A stretch of 64,000 bases of DNA from Fundicoccus culcitae. GTDB lineage: Bacteria > Bacillota > Bacilli > Lactobacillales > Aerococcaceae. Positions 8,447-15,838 of this stretch are shown here, piece by piece (positions within the stretch are counted from its first letter, which is position 1; each line of letters begins with the position of its first letter). The notes beneath the pieces are model-generated. The model ran no database searches and had not been told where the DNA came from. It saw nothing but the letters and a program-made list of their open reading frames with translations. The position numbers and the translations under genes were made by a program. Location: assembly GCF_024661895.1 (NCBI RefSeq), contig NZ_CP102453.1, positions 744,001 to 808,000 on the forward strand. The letters run 5' to 3'.

Positions 8447-8468
8447 CGTTCAACATCCTGATTGAATG
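8447..8468. promoter_or_regulatory. Second copy of the HxlR dyad operator
   Basis: The forward strand has CGTTCAA, eight bases, then TTGAATG. These half-sites and the spacing match the palindrome at 5344-5365 with a different centre. It lies about 70 bases upstream of HxlR copy 2, in its promoter region. Confidence 0.6.
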
Positions 8469-8517
8469 TTAAACATCTAAATCAATTATACAACGCAATT
8501 TCATAATTACAACAAAA

Positions 8518-8564
8518 AAAGTCTTAAAATTAGAATAAACTCCAATTTTAAGACGATTTTAATA
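8518..8564. terminator. Intrinsic terminator after the ECF operon
   Basis: An 11-base perfect stem, GTCTTAAAATT / AATTTTAAGAC, flanked by A and T runs, lies 30 bases beyond the stop codon of the S-component gene. Confidence 0.8.
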
Positions 8565-8590
8565 TTTTATTGTTTAATAAATATTGTTAC

Positions 8591-9142
8591 TTATTCAGCG
8601 GCGATATTTTGTGAAGGATAACGGTTTGGAATCAAATTGGCTTTCATTAACATATAAACGATTGGAGGAATTACTGCTAAGTGTAAGACGATTCCTGGAA
8701 ATGCGGTGACAAAATAACTGGTCACCCATGAAGCCATCGTAATACTCCCACGTGAGAAGATTAATGCCCCAGTTAACCCTGCTACCACACGACCAGCGAT
8801 TAAAGCTGTAATTAAACTAATATATAAATCCGCAAATACCTTACCAGTATGAACATATTCCATCATTAAACCGGCAACGACACCATAAGTGGCTAATTCA
8901 ACCATCATTTGTGGAAGAATCGCCATCGGTGGCATACCTGTAAATAAACTAGAAAGTAACGGACCCGCTATCCCTGTTAATAAACCATATGGCCAACCAC
9001 AAATTAAACCACATAGTAAAACGGGAATATGCATTGGAGAGAAAATTCGCCCGCCATTTTCAATGGCATGAAAGGCCATCGGTAAAACGACACATAAAGC
9101 AATATTAATTGCGGTTATCATTGATTTTTTTACTGTAGACAT
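8591..9142 (-). CDS. ECF transporter substrate-binding S component
   Basis: A 183-residue membrane protein with about six spans. The segment RIFSPMHIPVLLCGLICGWP and later LLSSLFTGMPP are typical of an ECF S-component family (COG4684-like). The S component binds the vitamin in the membrane and docks to EcfT. It starts two bases after ecfT ends. Being encoded with its own EcfA1A2T module and a P-loop kinase suggests a substrate trapped by phosphorylation, such as pantothenate or a nucleoside-like vitamin; this is inference, and the ligand cannot be assigned from sequence. Confidence 0.88.
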   Translation of the reverse strand: MSTVKKSMITAINIALCVVLPMAFHAIENGGRIFSPMHIPVLLCGLICGWPYGLLTGIAGPLLSSLFTGMPPMAILPQMMVELATYGVVAGLMMEYVHTGKVFADLYISLITALIAGRVVAGLTGALIFSRGSITMASWVTSYFVTAFPGIVLHLAVIPPIVYMLMKANLIPNRYPSQNIAAE

Positions 9143-9144
9143 TT

Positions 9145-9948
9145 TTAATCACTCCATTTTTTTATAATATATATTGATACAATATAAACTGCGATATTGA
9201 TACTTATAGCAATATAATCTTGCCCATTAAATTTCCTCAACGGCTTTAACCGCCTTTGCCCTTGTCCAGTATATCCTCTTGACTCCATAGCCATTGCTAG
9301 TTCATCCGCACGTTTAAAGGCGACAATAAAGATAGGAGTAGCTAGATTTAACACACTCACGATACGATCTTTTAATTTTTTAGATTCAAAGCGTGCCCCT
9401 CGGGCAATTTGTGCTTTGCGAATGTTATCCGTATCTTGTATGAGTGTGGGAATAAATTGGATGGCAGCATTTAAAATTAAAGCAACATTTTTAACATTCA
9501 CTCCTAAATAGCGTAAAGGATTTAACATATAGGTTAACGCACTTGTCATTTCCATCGGTGCAGTTGTCGTTGTTAAAACATTTGAGACCAAAATTAAGTA
9601 AATCATCCGTAAAGCAATCATCGCACCTTGTTGGAGTCCTTCAAGTGAAAAAGTAACTATCCAAAATTGCCATAAAACAGTTTCACCTTCATAAAACATA
9701 AAATTCATTATTAAAATGAATGTAAGAAAAATAAGCATGTTTTTTAGCGATTGAACGATGATACGGATATTTATTTGGGCGATTTTAATTAAGATAAAGG
9801 CAAAAACGAACAAAATGATAAAACTCCACAACTTTTCTGCTTGTACAATGGCTAAAATTAAAATAAATAACCCAATAATTTTGGTGCGTGCATCTAATCG
9901 ATGTAAGAAAGTATTCAGTGGGAGATAGTGTCCCGATGGCATCCGCAT
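9145..9948 (-). CDS. ecfT: ECF transporter transmembrane coupling protein EcfT
   Basis: A 267-residue membrane scaffold that couples the two ATPases to the S component. The two diagnostic coupling motifs are present as ARGARF (about 184-189) and SRGYTG (about 225-230). The preferred start is the ATG at 9948, with AAGGGG eight bases upstream; a GTG at 9957 overlaps ecfA2 but is too close to the ribosome site. Confidence 0.93.
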   Translation of the reverse strand: MRMPSGHYLPLNTFLHRLDARTKIIGLFILILAIVQAEKLWSFIILFVFAFILIKIAQINIRIIVQSLKNMLIFLTFILIMNFMFYEGETVLWQFWIVTFSLEGLQQGAMIALRMIYLILVSNVLTTTTAPMEMTSALTYMLNPLRYLGVNVKNVALILNAAIQFIPTLIQDTDNIRKAQIARGARFESKKLKDRIVSVLNLATPIFIVAFKRADELAMAMESRGYTGQGQRRLKPLRKFNGQDYIAISINIAVYIVSIYIIKKWSD

Positions 9949-9949
9949 G

Positions 9950-10801
9950 TTACTCACCCCTTAAAAATTGTTTGACTCTCGTCAACAATTCACTATAAGT
10001 CGTAAGTTCCGTTTGTATCGGACATCCTGCTTTTTTTAAGGCTTCAGCCACATGCCTAGATTGACTGACGGATAAATGTAAATCTTCCATCCGCTTAACA
10101 TTTGAAAAAACCTGTTGGGTTGCTCCATCCATGATTATTTCTCCTTGATCAAAAACGATGATACGTTTTGCTGTCTCACTTAATGAATCAGCATCATGAG
10201 AAACCATGACTAGCGTTATTCCTTCTTCGTTTAATTGTTTTAATAAGCTCAAAAAACTATCACGTGCTAAGGGATCTAAACCCGCAATCGGTTCATCTAA
10301 AATTAGTATTTTGGGGCGTCGAATAATAGAGCCAGCAATCGCTACCTTACGTTTTTCACCGCCTGACAAAGCAAAAGGTGAGGTGTCTTTATATTTTTCG
10401 TAATCAATGCCTACTCGTTCCAATACCTCTTTAACCCTTTGGGTTTTATCTACTTTAGATAAGCCAGAATATTTAAGACCAAAGGCAACATCATCTGCTA
10501 CTGTTTTTTCAAATAATTGGTATTCAGGATATTGAAAAATAAAACCTATTTTTTCACGTAACCGTAGGCGATCGTAATTTGAAGCTGCAATATCTTCGTT
10601 ATCGATCCGGACAATCCCTTGAGTTGGTTCCATGAGGCCAGCAATTATTTGTAGGAAAGTCGATTTCCCACTGCCTGTTTGTCCCATCACACCGACAAAT
10701 TCTCCATCGTTAATACTTACATTTACATTTTTCAATGCCAACGTTTCAAAAGGAGTATCTTTGGAATAGATATAGGATACTTTCTCTAATTGAATTGACA
10801 T
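9950..10801 (-). CDS. ecfA2: ECF transporter ATPase EcfA2
   Basis: A 283-residue ABC ATPase: Walker A GQTGSGKST (40-48), signature LSGGEKRKVAIAG, Walker B ILILDEPI and switch His in VMVSHD. The GQTGSGKST Walker A and the position as second ATPase are typical of EcfA2, which pairs with EcfA1. It overlaps ecfA1 by 16 bases, and the nearest good ribosome site (GAGGAG) is 14 bases upstream, so translation is probably coupled. Confidence 0.93.
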   Translation of the reverse strand: MSIQLEKVSYIYSKDTPFETLALKNVNVSINDGEFVGVMGQTGSGKSTFLQIIAGLMEPTQGIVRIDNEDIAASNYDRLRLREKIGFIFQYPEYQLFEKTVADDVAFGLKYSGLSKVDKTQRVKEVLERVGIDYEKYKDTSPFALSGGEKRKVAIAGSIIRRPKILILDEPIAGLDPLARDSFLSLLKQLNEEGITLVMVSHDADSLSETAKRIIVFDQGEIIMDGATQQVFSNVKRMEDLHLSVSQSRHVAEALKKAGCPIQTELTTYSELLTRVKQFLRGE

Positions 10802-11619
10802 ATTTTTTCGACCAACTCCTCTTCAGTTAAGGGACAGTCACCTAAATCAATGCCCTCTTTTTTTAAATCATCATACAGTTGGACTGCTATGGGTGGCTTT
10901 AAACCAGCTTTTTTCAACAAATTAGTATCCGTCAAAATTTCTCTAGGTAAGCCTTGTGCTAAAATTTTCCCTTGATGAATGACAACAATTCGGTCTGATA
11001 ACAAAGTCTCTTCAACATTATGGGTAACCATCAAGATCGTTTTATGATACTCAACATGTAACTTTTGTATCATGGCCAATATTTCTTTACGACCTTGTGG
11101 GTCAAGCATAGATGTTACTTCATCAAACAACAATATTTCAGGATTGATAGCTAAAACACCTGCTAAAGCAATCCGTTGTTTTTGTCCACCCGATAACATA
11201 TGTGGCGATTTCTTTTCATAACCTGCCATATCAACCATTTCCAATGCTTCCTTAACGCGTTGAGGAATCGCTTCATCTGGATAATCATAATTTTCCAAAC
11301 CAAAAGCAATATCTTCTTCTAGAATCGTTGAAACAAATTGGTTATCAGGGTTTTGAAAGACAAGGCCACAGTGCTTACGAATATCACTTACATTTGCTGG
11401 CTTGCTAGCATCAAAGCCGGCAACGGTCAGTGTCCCCTTTTGGATGGGGTATAAGATATTTATTTGCTTTAAAATCGTTGATTTTCCACTACCATTCGGT
11501 CCTAAAAGACTGACAAACTCACCTTTTTGAACGTTAAGTGTAATCCCTGTTAATGAATGTGTATAGCCTCCTTCGAATTGATAGGTATGCGAGAGTTCTT
11601 TCATGCTAATTTCATTCAT
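10786..11619 (-). CDS. ecfA1: ECF transporter ATPase EcfA1
   Basis: A 277-residue ABC ATPase with Walker [10 protein letters not shown], signature LSGGQKQRIALAG, Walker B ILLFDEVTS and switch His in MVTHN. The start chosen is the ATG at 11619 (MNEISMKEL), which overlaps the stop codon region of the upstream kinase; an earlier in-frame start at 11658 lies inside the kinase and adds residues not homologous to EcfA1. The ribosome site is weak, again suggesting coupling. Confidence 0.92.
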   Translation of the reverse strand: MNEISMKELSHTYQFEGGYTHSLTGITLNVQKGEFVSLLGPNGSGKSTILKQINILYPIQKGTLTVAGFDASKPANVSDIRKHCGLVFQNPDNQFVSTILEEDIAFGLENYDYPDEAIPQRVKEALEMVDMAGYEKKSPHMLSGGQKQRIALAGVLAINPEILLFDEVTSMLDPQGRKEILAMIQKLHVEYHKTILMVTHNVEETLLSDRIVVIHQGKILAQGLPREILTDTNLLKKAGLKPPIAVQLYDDLKKEGIDLGDCPLTEEELVEKICQFN

Positions 11620-12220
11620 AATTTTCAACCAATGGCTGTGTGTCAATAACAAAATCACTTTTGTTCAAAATATCAAAGCTTGCGAAATACTTTTCTTCAT
11701 ATGGAATCCACTTTTCAATAAATTTCGCATAGCTTTCAGCTGATTCGCGTTCTTTAAGGCGTGATAATTGGATGTTTTTTGCGCAATTAACAAAAATAGT
11801 TAGATCGTAGTATACTTGTAGCTTGGGATGCATCGAATAACTACCCTCAACCAATACAATAGGCGTTGGTTTGCGTGTGACAGCAACTTCATACTGACCA
11901 GTTGAACAATCATAAGGACGGTAAGACACTGCTTCTCCAGCTCTAAGGGGTTGTAATAATTCCATTTCTACCCTTTCATAATCCACATTACCACCTACTT
12001 GGGCAAGACGGTCTGGCGTCCGCCTTTCTTTTGGTAAAAAGTAATCATCCATATGGAAAACTTCTGCATTTAACTGCAAGCCTAACTGGTCTGCAAGGGT
12101 GCTTTTACCACATCCACACCTCCCATCAATTGCAAGGATGAGTTGTGACTTTTTATCCTTTAATAGCTTAATTTTTTCGATGATAGGTATTATTTGTTGC
12201 GTATTTCGAGTATTAACCAT
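11612..12220 (-). CDS. Uridine-kinase-family P-loop kinase
   Basis: A roughly 202-residue P-loop kinase of the Udk/PRK/CoaA superfamily. Walker A is GRCGCGKST, followed by the MDDYFLP acid motif (Walker B-like), a YDCSTG segment and a lid rich in Arg (SRLKERESAESY). The start is the ATG at 12220, which has AAAGGG nine bases upstream; the ATG at 12247 has none. It is the first gene of the ECF operon, which is unusual, and points to phosphorylation of the imported compound. Uridine kinase, pantothenate kinase-like and nicotinamide-riboside-kinase-like roles are all possible. Confidence 0.8.
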   Translation of the reverse strand: MVNTRNTQQIIPIIEKIKLLKDKKSQLILAIDGRCGCGKSTLADQLGLQLNAEVFHMDDYFLPKERRTPDRLAQVGGNVDYERVEMELLQPLRAGEAVSYRPYDCSTGQYEVAVTRKPTPIVLVEGSYSMHPKLQVYYDLTIFVNCAKNIQLSRLKERESAESYAKFIEKWIPYEEKYFASFDILNKSDFVIDTQPLVENYE

Positions 12221-12299
12221 AGCTTCACACCCTTTCTGTGCCTTCATTGTTAGCTTACATGTAACGTTTAATTGTAACCCCTTGCAAAAGCTTATATTT

Positions 12300-12376
12300 A
12301 TAATATTACCTTTCTTAAATTTCTTGTAAATACCTTATGAAATTTATTAGAAACTATCTTTTTCGATAGTTATTGT
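12300..12376 (-). promoter_or_regulatory. Promoter of the kinase-ECF operon with shared upstream element (P1)
   Basis: On the minus strand, -35 TTTACA (12325-12330) and -10 TAATAT (12303-12308) are 16 bases apart. Just upstream is an element (12331-12375) with the dyad AACTAT-N8-ATAGTT followed by TCTAATAAA and AGGTATTTAC. The same element, with the same spacing to a promoter, occurs at 12725-12797. Shared control by one regulator is inferred. Confidence 0.6.
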
Positions 12377-12460
12377 TACACAGGGATTTATTTGAAATGA
12401 AAACTCCTTCAGAGGACAACTTGATTTAATAACGAGTGTTAATCATCATAAATTTGAACG

Positions 12461-12557
12461 CAAAAAATCCAGACTTTATTGATCACGCTACAGACGAACC
12501 AGCTACTTAAAATAAGTCTGGTTCGGAATGGCTCGAATTAATTAAAGTCTGGATGTT
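12461..12557 (-). ncRNA. Candidate structured RNA with nested hairpins and terminator
   Basis: Outer arms TCCAGACTTTA and TAAAGTCTGGA (12543-12553 and 12468-12478) pair perfectly. They enclose an internal loop and an inner hairpin with arms CGAACCAG and CTGGTTCG plus ACTTA/TAAGT. On the minus strand the outer stem is followed by TTTTTT, so the whole unit looks like a short RNA that ends in an intrinsic terminator. A possible promoter (TTGCTT, 16-17 bases, TTAAAT) lies just upstream. No known RNA family was recognised. Confidence 0.5.
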
Positions 12558-12633
12558 GGATAGATTAATTTAAATGTTCGGTTATTTCTAAGCAATTAAG
12601 CGATAATTAATCGTTCAAATTAGTAGCTGCCTT

Positions 12634-12718
12634 AAAAAAATAACCCCAAAGATCGTGAGATGACAATCTTCGGGGAGGAGAATTTGATAAATAACCTTTA
12701 GGAGTTATAAATCTGTAT
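12634..12718 (-). ncRNA. Candidate csRNA-like trans-acting small RNA (about 85 nt)
   Basis: The minus strand has a promoter (-35 TTTACT at 12747-12752, 16 bases, -10 TAAAAT at 12725-12730). About 85 bases later come a stem, CCCC-AAGAT with ATCTT-GGGG (12644-12675), and the tail TTATTTTTTT. Before the terminator there is a small hairpin (ATAAC...GTTAT) and an unpaired segment containing TTCTCCTCCCC, which is complementary to Shine-Dalgarno sequences. Two hairpins around an anti-SD single strand is the layout of streptococcal csRNAs and other C-rich sRNAs. No open reading frame is present. Confidence 0.55.
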
Positions 12719-12724
12719 AATTCT

Positions 12725-12797
12725 ATTTTAACTTTTTTTCTTTCGAAGTAAATACCTAAACAATTTTATTAGAAACTATGTTTTTTAATAGTTATTG
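12725..12797 (-). promoter_or_regulatory. Promoter of the small RNA with shared upstream element (P2)
   Basis: This is the second copy of the element seen at 12300-12376. The dyad AACTAT-N8-ATAGTT, the following TCTAATAAA and the AGGTATTTAC that runs into the -35 are conserved, and the -35 to -10 spacing is again 16 bases, while sequence downstream of the -10 is unrelated. Conservation limited to the upstream part suggests a regulator-binding site. Confidence 0.55.
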
Positions 12798-13100
12798 ATT
12801 GCTGGGATGAGGATTGTGGCTGACATCCACATGAAGACGATTTGTGTGTAGTTGGCAGTAAGTGGGAAGTGAATTACTGTCAGATAAGGATAAACCAATT
12901 TTGGAATGGAAGAAATCCACAAAAATTATTAGTCAAATGCTTGATCGGGTCAATACTCTGTTAGCAGTGGCTAGAATAATCACCTTAAATTGACGATTTC
13001 TGAAAAATCTCAAATTGAGATGATTCACCGAAGAGAATCAGCCGTTTATCACGTCGATGCATTGCAAACAACCGCTCGTTCACTTCTCGCTTACTCCCAT

Positions 13101-13260
13101 CCGCCAGAGGGAAGTCTGAGAGGCGGATGGGAACCCCCAACCGCCAGAGACAAACCTGTGAGGCGGATGGGCCTTCCCAACCGCCAGAGAGAAGTCTGAG
13201 AGGCGGATGGGCTCTCCAAACCGCCAGAGAGAAACCTGAGAGGCGGATGGGCCTTCCCAC
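13101..13260. repeat. Tandem array, 4 x 40 bp, each unit with CCGCC/GGCGG dyad
   Basis: Four units of exactly 40 bases start at 13101, 13141, 13181 and 13221. Each begins with CCGCCAGAG and has AGGCGGATGGG in the second half, so each can form a CCGCC/GGCGG hairpin. The array is much richer in G+C than the surroundings. Open reading frames across it on either strand follow the repeats and are not thought to be genes. Confidence 0.9.
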
Positions 13261-13270
13261 CCCTCTCTTT

Positions 13271-13560
13271 CGGTTTGGGGCTTCCTTCCGCCTCTTAGCA
13301 GCTAGTTCATTGGTGGTTGAAAGAATGATTTACGGATATTTTGATTCCAAATAGTAAGTAATTGTCATACAGATTTTTCCCAATGATATTAAACACAAAT
13401 GAGTTAAAAATAGGTAGGTTAGATTATTCTGTCCAAAAATGAGCAAAAAATGGACAGAATAGCGTTATTCTGTCCAAAATGAGTAGAAAAATGGACAGAG
13501 TAACTTTAATCATCATTTAGCAAGCAATCTTAAACTGACAGTCCGTTACTTCCCACTTAA
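13271..13560. repeat. Dispersed intergenic repeat, copy A
   Basis: About 290 bases that recur, diverged, at 46570-46894: both start with CGGTTTGG, share AGCTAGTTCATTGG, GATTCCAAATAGTA, ATTGTCATACA and CCAATGATATTAAACACAAA, and end with TTTAGCAAGCAATCTTAA. Within it two 41-base units (from 13424 and 13465) have ATTCTGTCCA and TGGACAGAAT arms. Nothing in it looks like a coding sequence or transposase. Confidence 0.8.
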
Positions 13561-13632
13561 CTTACACGTTACCACTTAGAAGCTCTAACCGAGAGCGCCT
13601 GTTCCTCTTTCAACACTAAAACCCAAATACCA

Positions 13633-14685
13633 TCATACCTTCACTAAACGCTCCACCTTAAAACTTCCGGCCGTGAAAAACACCAATCCATACAGGGCAA
13701 CAATCGCCAAGTTCGGTAATATCATGCCTGTATCCAAAGATTCTATCATCCAATAGAAGGGTGACAAATACTGAATAAAAGATAGCGGTCCTAAATCGAC
13801 CATTGGCATCCCTATGAACATTAATACAACCATTAATAAAATACTCGACATACTAAGGATGGCTTCCGACTTGAAAATCCTAAAGAGTAGCATGGTTAAT
13901 CCTAATGTATAGATGTTAAAGGAGAGAAAAATACTGATAATCATTGGTATATGTGTAATTTGTATCCTATAAATGGCACTGACGACTAATAATATCAAGA
14001 GATTTGATAGCATATTATAAACCGCATAAGCACTCAAGATACTGCCTAATATCTGCCAACTTAAGGCATTAGAAATCACACTTCGCGTCAACACACTATC
14101 GTTTCTTAACTTATTTAAATCGCTAGCAATAAAACCACTCGTGTAGGTCATAAATAAAACTGATAAAAAGATGGTGAGGAACAAACGCGGATCCATGGAG
14201 GCATCGATTTGAATAATCGCTGGTTCAGCTACTTCAATCGGTACAAAATCTAAATTAAAACGAGCCAAGGTCGCTTGCTGCATTTGTTCATTGAAGATGG
14301 TTATAAATTCCGTTTCAAAAATACTATCGGTATTTTCCCCTGAAATACTATACACATCAACACTACCCTCTTGTGGAAAATCTGCTGGAATGGCGTAAAC
14401 CATCGAAACTTCAGCTTGGGCTAGTTGCTCAAATGCAGTTTCAGCATCCTCAGTAACACTTGCTTGATAATTTGCACTCAAATGAGGCAAGATTGCCTCC
14501 GTCACAAACTCAGATTCATTAACAATTAAGAGTGAGCTTTCCACATTACTCGTTGAACTAGAAAAAATCATAAAAATCACACCGATAATCAATAACAATG
14601 GAAAAACAAATGAAAATACGAATAACCCAAGGTTTTGAAAGACAATCCGTTTAAAATGAAACCAAGTCAATTGCAAAAATTTCAT
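13633..14685 (-). CDS. ABC-2-type exporter permease, YhgE/CcmB-like architecture (second permease)
   Basis: A 350-residue ABC-2 permease with an N-terminal span (about 20-42), a long extracellular domain (about 45-170) and five or six C-terminal spans. The ATG at 14685 (MKFLQLTWFHF) overlaps the stop of the preceding permease in an ATGA arrangement, so this start is well supported; the longer reading from 14787 lies in the other permease gene. With its neighbour it probably forms a heterodimeric transmembrane part of the exporter whose ATPase is at 15839-16780. Confidence 0.88.
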   Translation of the reverse strand: MKFLQLTWFHFKRIVFQNLGLFVFSFVFPLLLIIGVIFMIFSSSTSNVESSLLIVNESEFVTEAILPHLSANYQASVTEDAETAFEQLAQAEVSMVYAIPADFPQEGSVDVYSISGENTDSIFETEFITIFNEQMQQATLARFNLDFVPIEVAEPAIIQIDASMDPRLFLTIFLSVLFMTYTSGFIASDLNKLRNDSVLTRSVISNALSWQILGSILSAYAVYNMLSNLLILLVVSAIYRIQITHIPMIISIFLSFNIYTLGLTMLLFRIFKSEAILSMSSILLMVVLMFIGMPMVDLGPLSFIQYLSPFYWMIESLDTGMILPNLAIVALYGLVFFTAGSFKVERLVKV

Positions 14686-15827
14686 CGTGGACTCAACTCC
14701 TTCCTTGTTCGATAAGCAATAATCAACCAAGTCATAATAATAACAAATGCTAACAAGCCTAAAGCTAATCCAATATGCTGACCCCATTCTTGTGTCAAAA
14801 TAAAATCATACATGGGTTGTTGGAATATTTGCCGGAAATGATTTACTTCAAAAAAGCTTCTAAAACTATCGCCTAAAAACTGTTCGATGGGAATTAATCC
14901 AAGCAACAAATAAATCACCGTAAAACCTTGATAAAATAACTCCGTATATTTACTTGGTAGGAAATAAAACATAATATTGTTGAGTGTTAAAAACACCAAT
15001 GTATAAATAATAATCCAACCATAGTAATACAAAAGATTTCCACTAAATGTCGCGGGATCAATCAATCGCCAAATGATTACATATAATAACCCTACTAAAC
15101 TATAAGTGATAAGATCCGATATCATGCTAAACAGCACATCTTGAGCGGGCGTTAGCGGTAGAATGGTCAAACGTTTTCTTAAACCTTTGAACTCTGCCTT
15201 CGTTTTCATCCCTACACTTGAGCCTAACATCATCACAAAAATAAACAACAATCCGGATACCGAAGAAAACTGCATCCCCGTCAATGCATGCGTCTCATCA
15301 TAGGCGACCGTGTTAAACAACTGCCTTTCCCCAAAGCTCGTATCCAACTCTGCCAATAAGGCTGACGGATCATCCAACGCTCCTATCACTTGCCCTAAAG
15401 CTTCTTGATTGACGATCGACGACTGGATTTCTGTGAGTAATTGAACCAAAATACTTTCTTCAAGGCTTGACGAATTTTCCTTAGGTTCAATTTCAATCAA
15501 AGTTTCTTCCATATTTTGGCTGTAGCCTTCCAACAAGGTCACATTGAAAGACGAATCTTCCGCCGCTTCAACGAGCTCGATGTAAGCTACCATCTCTTTA
15601 GACCCCAAAACCTCTTCTAATAAATACCCCTGCTCCCCTTCATCGCGATTATTCACATAAATAGCAATCGGTTCAGAAGTATACTCTGGGATAAATGCTG
15701 GACTAAAAGAAAAACCAATAAAGTAAGAGAACATCAATGGCAAGACAATAAAGGTGGCGAAGATGGTGATGGTTTGTTGGATGTTCAGTCTCATTTGGGT
15801 CTTAAGGTAAAACCATAACTGTTTCAT
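14682..15827 (-). CDS. ABC-2-type exporter permease (first permease)
   Basis: A 381-residue ABC-2 permease with one N-terminal span (about 18-40), a large extracellular loop (about 45-195) and about six C-terminal spans. It starts after AGGGGGGGC, 11 bases downstream of the ATPase gene. The ATPase/permease/permease order under a LuxR-type two-component system resembles YvfTU-YvfRS and similar antimicrobial-response exporters; the substrate is not known. Confidence 0.88.
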   Translation of the reverse strand: MKQLWFYLKTQMRLNIQQTITIFATFIVLPLMFSYFIGFSFSPAFIPEYTSEPIAIYVNNRDEGEQGYLLEEVLGSKEMVAYIELVEAAEDSSFNVTLLEGYSQNMEETLIEIEPKENSSSLEESILVQLLTEIQSSIVNQEALGQVIGALDDPSALLAELDTSFGERQLFNTVAYDETHALTGMQFSSVSGLLFIFVMMLGSSVGMKTKAEFKGLRKRLTILPLTPAQDVLFSMISDLITYSLVGLLYVIIWRLIDPATFSGNLLYYYGWIIIYTLVFLTLNNIMFYFLPSKYTELFYQGFTVIYLLLGLIPIEQFLGDSFRSFFEVNHFRQIFQQPMYDFILTQEWGQHIGLALGLLAFVIIMTWLIIAYRTRKELSPR

Positions 15828-15838
15828 GATAGCCCCCC

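Larger units (their letters stand above)
12221..13632. other. 1.4 kb non-coding island
   Basis: Between the kinase gene and the end of the ABC exporter operon no credible gene is found. From left to right it holds promoter P1, a nested-hairpin RNA candidate, a csRNA-like candidate with promoter P2, about 300 bases with nothing recognisable (12800-13100), the 4 x 40 bp array and dispersed repeat copy A. Confidence 0.75.

Noticed and set aside
12221-12800. T-box or known riboswitch for the ECF operon
   Set aside because: No T-box sequence or known aptamer core was recognised; the hairpins fit separate small transcripts better.
12985-13354. Open frames across the 40-bp array on both strands
   Set aside because: Low-complexity translations of the repeat, no ribosome sites, no family resemblance.
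13271-13560. Insertion sequence for the dispersed repeat
   Set aside because: No transposase frame, no clear terminal inverted repeats or target duplication; kept as a repeat of unknown type.
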